The notes under the pieces: generated by a model
Databases searched by the model: none
The model's input: only the letters and a program-made list of their open reading frames with translations
What the model was told of the DNA's origin: nothing
In this document: one piece after another, positions 6,509 to 13,111 of the stretch
Numbering within the stretch: position 1 is the first letter of the stretch
Layout: each line of letters opens with the position of its first letter
Assembly (NCBI GenBank): GCA_937927905.1
Contig: CALFWP010000136.1
Coordinates: 1-15,649 of the forward strand
Length of the DNA stretch: 15,649 nt
Reading direction: 5' to 3'
Source of the DNA: an uncultured Neomegalonema sp.
Lineage (GTDB): Bacteria > Pseudomonadota > Alphaproteobacteria > Rhodobacterales > Rhodobacteraceae
Made by a program: the position numbers and the translations under genes

Positions 6509-7815
6509 GCATACTGGACACTGCGAAAAGTGACGCGATCCTTGCGCGGTTGCTCGATCTGCACCCCAAAGTGATTGATTTATCGCTGGAGCGGTTGGAA
6601 CGTTTGCTGGCCGCGCTGGGCAATCCCGAACAGCATATGCCGCCGGTTATCCATATTGCGGGAACCAACGGCAAAGGGTCGACTGGTGCGTTTATTCGCG
6701 CGGGGCTTGAGGCCGCCGGAAAGCGTGTTCATGCTTATACATCGCCGCATCTCGCCCGGTTTCACGAGCGCATCCGCCTTGCCGGAGAGCTGATTGACGA
6801 GGATGCACTGGCAGAATTACTGCAGGAGTGCGAGGCGGCCAACAACGGTTCACCGATCACGTTTTTCGAGATCACCACGGCGGCGGCCTTTCTCGCCTTT
6901 TCCCGCAGTGACGCGGATTACACGATACTGGAGGTGGGCTTGGGCGGGCGGCTTGATGCGACCAATGTGATTGAGCACCCCGCCCTGACTCTGATCGCGC
7001 CGGTTTCCCTCGACCATCAAAGTTATCTGGGCGAGACACTGGCGGAGATTGCCGCCGAAAAAGCCGGAATCCTGAAACAAGGTGTGCCTGCCGTGATCGG
7101 CGTTCAGCACGAAACCGCCATGGGTGTGATTGCAGCCCGGGCGCGGGCATTGGATGTACCGGTTTATGCGGCCCATGCCGATTGGACAGCGCGAAAAGAA
7201 CCGCGCGGGTTTTCCCTGCAATATGAAAACGGGCTGGTGGATTTGCCCGTGCCTTCCCTGCCCGGCGATCATCAGATTGACAATGCGGGACAGGCGGCAA
7301 TGGCGCTGATCCTGCTGGGCTATGATGCACCGCCATTACTTGCCGAAGCCGTCAGATCGGCGGTCTGGCCCGCACGGATGCAGCGCCTGAAAACAGGACC
7401 GCTGCTCGAACGCGCTCCGGCGGGCGCGGAAATCTGGCTGGATGGCGGGCATAATCCGGCGGCGGGAGAGGCGTTGGCGCATCTACTCGCCGATATGGAA
7501 GAGCGCGACCCCAAACCGCTTTATATGATTTGCGGGATGCTCAACACCAAGGATGTCACAGGCTACCTGCACCCGTTTGCAGGGCTGGTCCGGCGAATAT
7601 ACTGCCTGTCGATCCCGGGTGAGGAGGCCACGTTGAACGCACAGGAACTGGCCGGTTTTGCCAAGCGTGCGAACCTTGACGGCGTCGAGGTCACGGGTTG
7701 GACGGAGGCCATGCGCCTGATCTCCGGCGAAGAAGATGCCTCCATTTCCCCGCCACGCATTCTGATCTGCGGTTCACTCTATCTGGCAGGGCGGATCCTG
7801 CGCGAACACGGATAA
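6505..7815 (+). CDS. folC: Bifunctional dihydrofolate synthase/folylpolyglutamate synthase
   Basis: FolC joins L-glutamate to dihydropteroate and extends folate polyglutamate chains, using ATP, in the cytoplasm. The GTG start at 6505 overlaps the accD stop (GTGA), and the order accD-folC is widely conserved. The 436 residues show the Mur-ligase-type P-loop GTNGKGST (53-60), the TSPHL folate/active-site segment (about 79-83), EVGLGGRLDATN with the metal-binding region, SLDHQSYLGETLAEIAAEKA, and the C-terminal DGGHNPAA motif (about 313-320). Length is typical. The stop lies only three bases from the convergent stop of the membrane-protein gene, leaving no room for a separate terminator. Confidence 0.96.
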   Translation: MSILDTAKSDAILARLLDLHPKVIDLSLERLERLLAALGNPEQHMPPVIHIAGTNGKGSTGAFIRAGLEAAGKRVHAYTSPHLARFHERIRLAGELIDEDALAELLQECEAANNGSPITFFEITTAAAFLAFSRSDADYTILEVGLGGRLDATNVIEHPALTLIAPVSLDHQSYLGETLAEIAAEKAGILKQGVPAVIGVQHETAMGVIAARARALDVPVYAAHADWTARKEPRGFSLQYENGLVDLPVPSLPGDHQIDNAGQAAMALILLGYDAPPLLAEAVRSAVWPARMQRLKTGPLLERAPAGAEIWLDGGHNPAAGEALAHLLADMEERDPKPLYMICGMLNTKDVTGYLHPFAGLVRRIYCLSIPGEEATLNAQELAGFAKRANLDGVEVTGWTEAMRLISGEEDASISPPRILICGSLYLAGRILREHG

Positions 7816-7818
7816 GCC

Positions 7819-8418
7819 TCAAGGCTTTCGCAGACACACACCGGAAAGCACCCTTGCCGTGACGATGACCACCAGCACGCACAGCACCGCTTTCGATACG
7901 GTTTCCATGGTCCCCTCGATCAACAGCGCATGGACGACGCTGCCGGTTACGATGATTACAGCCAGAACACTATGACCGATGCGCCACGAACGGGGCCGCA
8001 GCTTCCGGCGGTAAACCGACAGAATTGCCGAAGCAAAAACCGCCCACATCGCGGCAACTCCCCAGACCGAAAACGGCGTCGGCGACGCAAACAGCAAGAC
8101 GTCGATCACATCCGGCGGGCTGGTAATCCAAAGGGCAAGGACATGAATAATCACGGTGGCAACCAGCAAACCGCCCGTCATGCGATGGACCCGCCGTGCC
8201 TTTGGGCCTTGTAATCCCGGTAACAACCCTCCCGTCAGAAGCGGTTGGATCAGCAAAAGCGCCATGGCGATCACACCGGCAAATCCGGCAGCGATATAAA
8301 CCCCGTCACGCCATGCCAGCAGGGGGCTTTGCGTCGCCAGGATCACCGGCACCAAAACCGCAAAACCGGTCCCGCCCCAAAGGATACCGCCCCGCAGCTT
8401 ACCCGCCGGTTCCGCCAT
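7819..8418 (-). CDS. Ferric-reductase-like (b-type haem) transmembrane protein
   Basis: This 199-residue inner-membrane protein has five to six hydrophobic segments. Histidines are placed as in ferric-reductase-like or YedZ/MsrQ-type b-haem domains: RVHRMTGGLLVATVIIHVLA in one helix pair, and WRIGHSVLAVIIVTGSVVHA in the next. The spacing fits bis-His haem ligation across two helices. It probably passes electrons across the membrane. No flavin- or NAD-binding domain is present, so a partner is needed. ATG 8418 is chosen, five bases after the upstream stop. A TTG at 8427 overlapping that stop is an alternative. Coupling to the Tat-exported intradiol-like gene suggests that the two products act together outside the cytoplasm. 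Confidence 0.8.
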   Translation of the reverse strand: MAEPAGKLRGGILWGGTGFAVLVPVILATQSPLLAWRDGVYIAAGFAGVIAMALLLIQPLLTGGLLPGLQGPKARRVHRMTGGLLVATVIIHVLALWITSPPDVIDVLLFASPTPFSVWGVAAMWAVFASAILSVYRRKLRPRSWRIGHSVLAVIIVTGSVVHALLIEGTMETVSKAVLCVLVVIVTARVLSGVCLRKP

Positions 8419-8423
8419 CCGGT

Positions 8424-8915
8424 TCAAACCGGCTGCAGCACAAAATCCACATTCAGGCTGGTATCACCGGAACTGGGCATGATCGGGCGTAGGAACACCG
8501 TATCATACTCTCCGCTGTCATAGGCAAGATGGCCGTGGGGCTGACCGAAAGCGGGAACAATCTGCGGCATCTCCAACCGGAACAGGCCGTTCTCATCGGT
8601 CAGGGTTGCGCCGTGGCTGTGCGGATCGCGCTCATGCCCCTCAGTTGTATGTGCCCAGATTTGAATACGCTGTCCCGCAAGCGGCATCCCGTCACCGGCA
8701 CGCCGGACACTGCCGGTCATCCAGAATCCGCCGCCGCCGATACGCTCGACGACCGGAGCGCCGGGGCGGTAATTGTTCGATCCGCCCCGCATGGTCGGGG
8801 TCGGTGCCAATCCGGTTGCATATACGGGACTGACCAGCCCAGGGGACAAACCTGCAGCAAGAACGCCATAGCCTGATGCAAGGACGGACCGGCGGGAAAA
8901 CAGAGGGTTTTTCAT
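8424..8915 (-). CDS. Tat-exported intradiol ring-cleavage dioxygenase-like protein
   Basis: The preferred start is ATG 8915, eight bases after AGGA. In-frame codons extend to 9011, but they cross a palindrome and lack a site. The 163 residues begin with a twin-arginine signal (SRRSVLAS with RR at 8-9, hydrophobic stretch, possible cut after VYA at 33). The body resembles the beta-sandwich of intradiol dioxygenases: GSVRRAGDGMPLAGQRIQIW, then TDENGLFRLEMPQIVP, QPHGHLAY and FLRPI. The HxH pair (127, 129) matches the iron-binding histidines. The two tyrosine ligands of classical protocatechuate or catechol dioxygenases are not evident, because the first site reads EGHERDPHSHG instead. The substrate is therefore unknown, and the protein may be non-catalytic or bind another metal. 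Confidence 0.78.
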   Translation of the reverse strand: MKNPLFSRRSVLASGYGVLAAGLSPGLVSPVYATGLAPTPTMRGGSNNYRPGAPVVERIGGGGFWMTGSVRRAGDGMPLAGQRIQIWAHTTEGHERDPHSHGATLTDENGLFRLEMPQIVPAFGQPHGHLAYDSGEYDTVFLRPIMPSSGDTSLNVDFVLQPV

Positions 8916-8921
8916 CGGAAC

Positions 8922-8969
8922 TTTCCTGATGTGAATAACGTTATTCATAAAACGTAACACATCAGGAAA
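8922..8969 (-). promoter_or_regulatory. Nested inverted repeat covering the ribosome-binding site of the Tat gene
   Basis: A perfect 12-base inverted repeat (TTTCCTGATGTG at 8922-8933, CACATCAGGAAA at 8958-8969) encloses a 24-base loop. In the minus-strand transcript the 3' arm ends in AGGAAA, the Shine-Dalgarno of the gene starting at 8915, so pairing would hide it. The loop contains a second palindrome, TGAATAACGTTATTCA (8932-8947), perfect over 16 bases. No U-run follows, so this is not an intrinsic terminator. It could be an RNA switch or thermometer, a DNA operator, or both. Confidence 0.5.
8932..8947. promoter_or_regulatory. Perfect 16-base palindrome, candidate repressor operator
   Basis: TGAATAACGTTATTCA is an exact palindrome 17 bases upstream of the Tat gene start. 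Size and symmetry suit a dimeric TetR- or MarR-type regulator, although no such gene lies in the window. It also overlaps the larger inverted repeat that covers the ribosome-binding site. Confidence 0.4.
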
Positions 8970-9027
8970 AAGTTTCGAATAAGGCGGCGGATCGGCATTT
9001 TCGTCCCGCAACGTTTCAGGAGTTCAG

Positions 9028-9852
9028 TTATTTACGGGCCCGCTTTGTCGCATTGGCCAGTTTTTTGACGGTAGAAATTGTGTCTTTTTGGAAAGATTTT
9101 TTCGGTGGTCCTGCTACGGTTAAGGCATCTGCCATAGCCCGCACAATGGCAGAGCCGACAACAACGCCATCGGCTACCTTTGCAATTTCTGCGGCCTGAT
9201 CGGGAGTGGACACACCGAATCCGACCGCAACAGGCAAATCTGTTTTTTCCTTGATTGCGGCAACGGCTTTGCCGACAGTTTCACCATCGGGGGTTGCTGC
9301 TCCGGTGATGCCGGTAATCGAAACATAATAGACGAAACCGGAGTTGTTTTCGAGCACCTTTGGCAGTCGTTTTTCATCAGTAGTCGGTGTCGCCAGACGG
9401 ATAAAGTCCAGCCCCGCCGCGCGTGCAGGCACGCACAGCTCGTCATCTTCTTCGGGCGGAAGGTCAACAACGATCAGACCGTCAATACCAGAGGCTTTCG
9501 CATCCGCGATAAACGCTTCAACACCATGATTGAAGATCGGGTTATAATACCCCATCAGAACCACGGGCGTTTCATCATCGGCCTTGCGGAATGCAGCAAC
9601 AAGGTCGAGGGTTTTTTTCAGAGTTTGCCCGCCTTTGATGGCACGTGTTCCCGCCAGTTGTATCGCGGGGCCGTCTGCCATCGGATCTGTGAAAGGCATC
9701 CCGATTTCTATGATGTCCACACCTGCCTTCGGCAACGCCTTTATCAGATCAAGCGAGGCATCATAGTTCGGATCGCCACCCATGACGAAACTGATAAATG
9801 CCGACTGGTTCTTTTCGCTTAAGGCTGTAAAGCGTTTTTCGATCCGGGACAT
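9028..9852 (-). CDS. trpA: Tryptophan synthase alpha chain
   Basis: TrpA cleaves indole-3-glycerol phosphate to indole and glyceraldehyde 3-phosphate, passing indole to TrpB in the cytoplasmic alpha2beta2 complex. ATG 9852 is chosen: AAGGA lies six bases ahead and the protein then starts MSRIEKRF as in the family. A TTG two codons earlier is less likely. With this start the catalytic Glu is residue 49 and Asp residue 60 (IIEIGMPFTDPMADGP), matching E. coli numbering. Further hallmarks are the LMGYYNPIFNHG, DLPPEE, RLATPTTDEKR, GFVYYVSITGITG and AVGFGVSTP segments. Length (274 residues) is normal. It lies downstream of trpB but is separated from it by a small RGG-protein gene, 14 bases ahead of trpA. 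Confidence 0.97.
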   Translation of the reverse strand: MSRIEKRFTALSEKNQSAFISFVMGGDPNYDASLDLIKALPKAGVDIIEIGMPFTDPMADGPAIQLAGTRAIKGGQTLKKTLDLVAAFRKADDETPVVLMGYYNPIFNHGVEAFIADAKASGIDGLIVVDLPPEEDDELCVPARAAGLDFIRLATPTTDEKRLPKVLENNSGFVYYVSITGITGAATPDGETVGKAVAAIKEKTDLPVAVGFGVSTPDQAAEIAKVADGVVVGSAIVRAMADALTVAGPPKKSFQKDTISTVKKLANATKRARK

Positions 9853-9866
9853 TGCCAATCCTTACT

Positions 9867-10229
9867 TCAATCTCTGTCACGACGGGGACCGCCGCCGCCA
9901 CCGCCACCGCGCGGACCGTTGCCTCCCGAACGGAATCCGCCGCCGGGTTTGTTGAAACCACCATGGCCGCCGCCGCCTTCACGCTTGGGTTTGAACCCGC
10001 CGCGATCACGCCCCTTATCGCCCGTGCCGCGGGGTCCTTCAGGGCGGTTAAAGCTGCTGCGTTCGGGGGCAATGTATTTATCCAGCACTGCCTCGGGCAA
10101 TTCGGCGCGCTGTACGTTGCCGCCATCTGCCCATACGACATTGACCGTACCTTCTTCAGTCGATTCGACAGCCATTTTCATACTGCCAGAGACAAGGATG
10201 ACCACATCACCCGTTGCGAATTTCGCCAT
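9867..10229 (-). CDS. DUF2158/YodC-like small protein with RGG-rich tail
   Basis: The 120-residue product has two parts. Residues 1-53 (FATGDVVILVSGSMKMAVES, later VNVVWADGGNVQRAELPEAVLDKYI) resemble the YodC/DUF2158 domain, whose members show GDVV.LKSGGP.MTV. From about 58 to the end it is low-complexity, rich in Gly, Arg, Lys and Asn, with repeated RGG/GGGF blocks as in nucleic-acid-binding tails. RNA binding is inferred from composition. The gene sits between trpB (13-base gap) and trpA (14-base gap), so it is almost certainly part of the same transcript. Its skewed composition produces long spurious frames on the opposite strand. A role in tryptophan synthesis is not implied by sequence. 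Confidence 0.8.
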   Translation of the reverse strand: MAKFATGDVVILVSGSMKMAVESTEEGTVNVVWADGGNVQRAELPEAVLDKYIAPERSSFNRPEGPRGTGDKGRDRGGFKPKREGGGGHGGFNKPGGGFRSGGNGPRGGGGGGGPRRDRD

Positions 10230-10242
10230 TCATTATTCCAGT

Positions 10243-11460
10243 TCAAATTTCGGTGCCGAGTGCCTCGGCCACCGTGAAAATATCCTTGTCACCCCGGCCG
10301 CACATATTCAGCAGCAGGACCTGATCCTTATCCATATCGGGAGCAATTTTTGTCACATGGGCCAGTGCATGGGACGGTTCCAGCGCGGGAATAATGCCCT
10401 CCATTTCGCAGCAGAGCGTAAAGGCTTTGAGCGCCTCGTCATCAGTCACGGATACATATTCTACGCGCTCCTGTTCTTTCAGCCAGGAATGCTCCGGCCC
10501 GATGCCGGGATAATCCAGACCGGCGGAAATCGAGTGCGCCTCTTTGATCTGACCGTCCTCGTCCTGCAAAAGATAGGTGCGGTTGCCGTGCAGCACGCCG
10601 GGGCGTCCACCCGTGAGTGAGGCGGCGTGTTCTTCGGTATCCACGCCCTTGCCGCCCGCTTCGACCCCGATGATCCGCACATCGGCATCATCAAGGAACG
10701 GATGGAACAGGCCCATGGCATTCGAGCCGCCGCCGATACAGGCGACAAGTACATCGGGCAGGCGGCCTTCGGCATGTTTCATCTGCCCTTTGGCTTCCCA
10801 GCCGATCACGGATTGAAAATCGCGCACCATGCCCGGATAGGGATGAGGGCCGGCCACCGTACCGATACAGTAAAACGTGTCCTCAACATTGGTGACCCAA
10901 TCGCGCAGTGCCTCGTTCATGGCATCCTTGAGGGTCGAGCGGCCCGATGTCACCGGCACAATCTCCGCCCCGAGCAGCTTCATGCGGAACACGTTGGGCT
11001 TTTGCCGCTCCACATCGGTTGCACCCATATAGACAACGCATTTCAAGCCGAACTTCGCACAGACCGTCGCGGTCGCAACCCCGTGCTGTCCGGCACCGGT
11101 TTCGGCAATGATTCGGGTTTTGCCCATGCGTTTGGCCAGCAGAATCTGTCCTAGCACATTATTGATCTTATGCGCACCGGTATGGTTCAGCTCATCGCGC
11201 TTGAGATAGATTTTCGCGCCGCCGCAATGCTCTGTCAGGCGCGGGGCGAAATAAAGCGGCGAGGGACGGCCTACATAATTACGCCACAGATTTTCCATCT
11301 CGGCTTTAAAGCTGCGTTCCTGTCTGGCCTCGTTGTAAGCGGCCTCCAGTTCCAGGATCAGCGGCATCAGCGTTTCGGCGACAAAGCGTCCGCCAAAGGA
11401 CCCGAAACGGCCTTTTTCATCAGGACCCGTGCGGAAACTGTTCGGAGCGTGCGCGTTCAT
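10243..11460 (-). CDS. trpB: Tryptophan synthase beta chain
   Basis: TrpB is the PLP enzyme that condenses indole with L-serine to give L-tryptophan, partnered with TrpA. ATG 11460 is preferred because AGGGA is six bases ahead. The ATG two codons earlier abuts that site. The 405 residues include GRFGSFGGRFVAETLMP near the N-terminus, the PLP lysine K98 in HTGAHKINN, ETGAGQHGVATA, the phosphate loop GGGSNAMG, and C-terminal LEPSHALAH and NMCGRGDKD. Length and motifs are typical of a functional TrpB1-type enzyme. It is the first gene of the minus-strand cluster, and trpF, often just upstream, is absent here. No tandem-Trp leader peptide is visible upstream. Confidence 0.97.
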   Translation of the reverse strand: MNAHAPNSFRTGPDEKGRFGSFGGRFVAETLMPLILELEAAYNEARQERSFKAEMENLWRNYVGRPSPLYFAPRLTEHCGGAKIYLKRDELNHTGAHKINNVLGQILLAKRMGKTRIIAETGAGQHGVATATVCAKFGLKCVVYMGATDVERQKPNVFRMKLLGAEIVPVTSGRSTLKDAMNEALRDWVTNVEDTFYCIGTVAGPHPYPGMVRDFQSVIGWEAKGQMKHAEGRLPDVLVACIGGGSNAMGLFHPFLDDADVRIIGVEAGGKGVDTEEHAASLTGGRPGVLHGNRTYLLQDEDGQIKEAHSISAGLDYPGIGPEHSWLKEQERVEYVSVTDDEALKAFTLCCEMEGIIPALEPSHALAHVTKIAPDMDKDQVLLLNMCGRGDKDIFTVAEALGTEI

Positions 11461-11707
11461 CGGCATTCCCTGTCAGAAGCGGCAGAAACAAAGACAAGGG
11501 AACCCGTAATTTGACAGAATCCCCGTCTACAGAGGGCAATACGCGAAATACGGTCTTCACTTCAAGGCTGTTCATTAAGATTGCCGATACAGGCATAGCG
11601 TGAGGTCCGTGACGGGTCGTGTGAGCCTCAATTTTGTTTTCGGTTTTATGGTCTTCAAGCATATAAAACCATCAGATCACATATCCGGTGCACTTATTTA
11701 ATAAATA

Positions 11708-11765
11708 ACCCGTCATCCCGCTTCCACGGCAATCTGGTGTGCGGGGGAAGGCGTATCCGACGGGT
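11708..11765. repeat. Inverted repeat ACCCGTC/GACGGGT
   Basis: Seven-base arms at 11708-11714 and 11759-11765 enclose a G+C-rich 44-base interior with further CCCGC/GCGGG complementarity. The CGTCATCCCGC opening recalls small dispersed palindromic repeats found in many proteobacteria. It could be such a repeat or a structured part of a leader or terminator. There is no adjacent U-run. Confidence 0.35.
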
Positions 11766-11951
11766 AACATTGTTTCATGCGTTCTGTATTGAAGACGAAG
11801 GTGCATATTCCTCATTAAAGCCGGAAGTACTCAAATATATAATTTTAATTGTATTATGTAAAATTTTTCAACTTTAAGTTGGTTTTCAGGTGCGCAATTA
11901 TCACTTTTTGAGGCGTTAACCAATAATTAGTTTGAATACGGACGAAATGTG

Positions 11952-11967
11952 TTAATTTTCCGTTAAC
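11952..11967 (+). promoter_or_regulatory. CtrA-box (TTAA-N7-TTAAC) at the capE promoter
   Basis: TTAATTTTCCGTTAAC matches exactly the full binding consensus of CtrA, the alphaproteobacterial cell-cycle response regulator. It lies 53-68 bases upstream of capE. Its right half, TTAACA (11963-11968), also fits a -35 element at 5 of 6 bases, and a weak -10 (TAAGAA) follows after 17 bases. Overlap of the box with -35 is the arrangement known for CtrA-activated promoters. A half-site, TTAACCAA, lies at 11916-11923. Regulation itself is inferred. Confidence 0.5.
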
Positions 11968-12019
11968 AGACGATTTTACAAATTCTAAGAACAGCGATTT
12001 AGACGCTTCGGGGCACAAA

Positions 12020-13111
12020 ATGGATAAGTCACGGGATCATCGTCCGTATACTGAAAAAGGCGCCTTAGTTGTTTCGGGGCGTAAAAGGCCGTCGCGCGTT
12101 CTGATTACAGGCGGGACAGGGTCTTTCGGAAAGACTATGCTGTGCGATCTGCTTGACCGGGGTGTTGAAGAAGTCCGCGTGCTTTCCCGTGATGAGGAAA
12201 AGCAGGATGCTCTCAGAAATGATCTGCGCGACGAGCGGGTGCGCTGCTACATCGGGGATGTGCGTGACAGGGATGCTGTCGGTCGTGCTGTTCGTGGTGT
12301 GGATGCGATTTTTCATGCCGCCGCACTGAAGCAGGTTCCGAGCTGTGAATTTTTTCCTCAAGAAGCGGTAAAAACCAACGTTCTTGGGTCAGAGAACATT
12401 ATCCGTTCGGCGATTGATGCGGGTGTAAAAAGTGTCGTTTGCTTGTCCACCGACAAAGCCGTGTTTCCGGTTAATGTCATGGGGATGTCAAAGGCCCTGA
12501 TGGAAAAGACCGCTCAGGCCGCCGCACGCACACTCGGATCTGATGGGGATACAATAATATCCACAGTCCGTTACGGGAATGTTATGTATTCACGCGGCTC
12601 GGCCATTCCGCTCTTTGTGCGTCAGATACAAACCGGAAAGCCGATCACAGTTACCGAGCCGGCGATGACGCGGTTTTTGATGCCGTTAAGTCATAGTGTG
12701 GATCTTGTCCATCATGCCTTTGAGAATGCCAATCAGGGCGATCTGTTTATTAAAAAGGCGCCTGCCGCAACGATTGCCGATATCGTGACCGCGATTAAAG
12801 AATTGTTCGGAGTGCCCGATCATCCCGTTGAGGTTATCGGTTGGAGACATGCGGAAAAGCTTTTTGAGACGCTTGCAAGTGCTCAGGAATTACGCAACGC
12901 GCAGGAAATGGACGATTACTACCGCATTGTTCTTGATGTGCGTGACCTTAATTACAAACCGTATTTCTCTGAAGGAAAGGCGAAGACGAAGCGCTACGAA
13001 GATTATCACTCGCACAATGCTGACCGGCTTGATGTGGCCGGCGTAAGGCAGCTTCTCCTGACACTTCCTGAAATTCGGAGTGGTTTGGGGATCTGTAGTT
13101 TGGCTGCATAA
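12020..13111 (+). CDS. capE: UDP-GlcNAc 4,6-dehydratase/5-epimerase (CapE/WbjB/FnlA type)
   Basis: This short-chain dehydrogenase/reductase performs the first step from UDP-GlcNAc towards UDP-N-acetyl-L-fucosamine, with 4,6-dehydration and C5 epimerisation using bound NAD(P). The 363 residues show the Rossmann motif GGTGSFG (31-37), HAAALKQVPSCEFFPQEAVKTN, and the catalytic region LSTDKAVFPVNVMGMSKALMEK. In that region Met replaces the usual catalytic Tyr, as in CapE-type enzymes. RYGNVMYSRGSAIPLF, RHAEKLFETL and the EDYHSHNADRLD tail are also present. The N-terminus carries about 25 more residues than usual before the Rossmann strand. ATG 12020 has only a weak ribosome-binding site, and no better start was found. 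Its stop overlaps the start of capF (TAATG). A CtrA box lies just upstream. Confidence 0.92.
   Translation: MDKSRDHRPYTEKGALVVSGRKRPSRVLITGGTGSFGKTMLCDLLDRGVEEVRVLSRDEEKQDALRNDLRDERVRCYIGDVRDRDAVGRAVRGVDAIFHAAALKQVPSCEFFPQEAVKTNVLGSENIIRSAIDAGVKSVVCLSTDKAVFPVNVMGMSKALMEKTAQAAARTLGSDGDTIISTVRYGNVMYSRGSAIPLFVRQIQTGKPITVTEPAMTRFLMPLSHSVDLVHHAFENANQGDLFIKKAPAATIADIVTAIKELFGVPDHPVEVIGWRHAEKLFETLASAQELRNAQEMDDYYRIVLDVRDLNYKPYFSEGKAKTKRYEDYHSHNADRLDVAGVRQLLLTLPEIRSGLGICSLAA

Larger units (their letters stand above)
11461..12019. other. Divergent intergenic region between trpB and the FucNAc operon
   Basis: These 559 bases must hold the trpB promoter (minus) and the capE promoter (plus). Seen here are an inverted repeat at 11708-11765, an A+T-rich stretch at about 11820-11880, a CtrA half-site (TTAACCAA, 11916-11923) and a full CtrA box (11952-11967) near capE. 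An 80-codon minus-strand frame (11420-11662) overlaps trpB but has no ribosome-binding site or recognisable product, so it is not called as a gene. Confidence 0.6.

Noticed and set aside
8922..8969. Intrinsic terminator for trpA
   Set aside because: The stem is long and perfect, but it is not followed by a U-run on either strand and its 3' arm is the ribosome-binding site of the next gene.
9919..10620. 233-codon plus-strand frame across the RGG gene and trpB
   Set aside because: It arises from the Gly/Arg-rich codons and TrpB read in reverse. Proline-rich low-complexity residues and no start context.
11420..11662. 80-codon minus-strand frame overlapping the trpB start
   Set aside because: It starts with ATG CTT GAA but lacks a ribosome-binding site, overlaps trpB by about 40 bases and resembles no known protein.
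11461..11700. Tryptophan attenuator with a Trp-rich leader peptide before trpB
   Set aside because: No tandem Trp codons or terminator-type hairpin with a U-run were found in the minus-strand leader.
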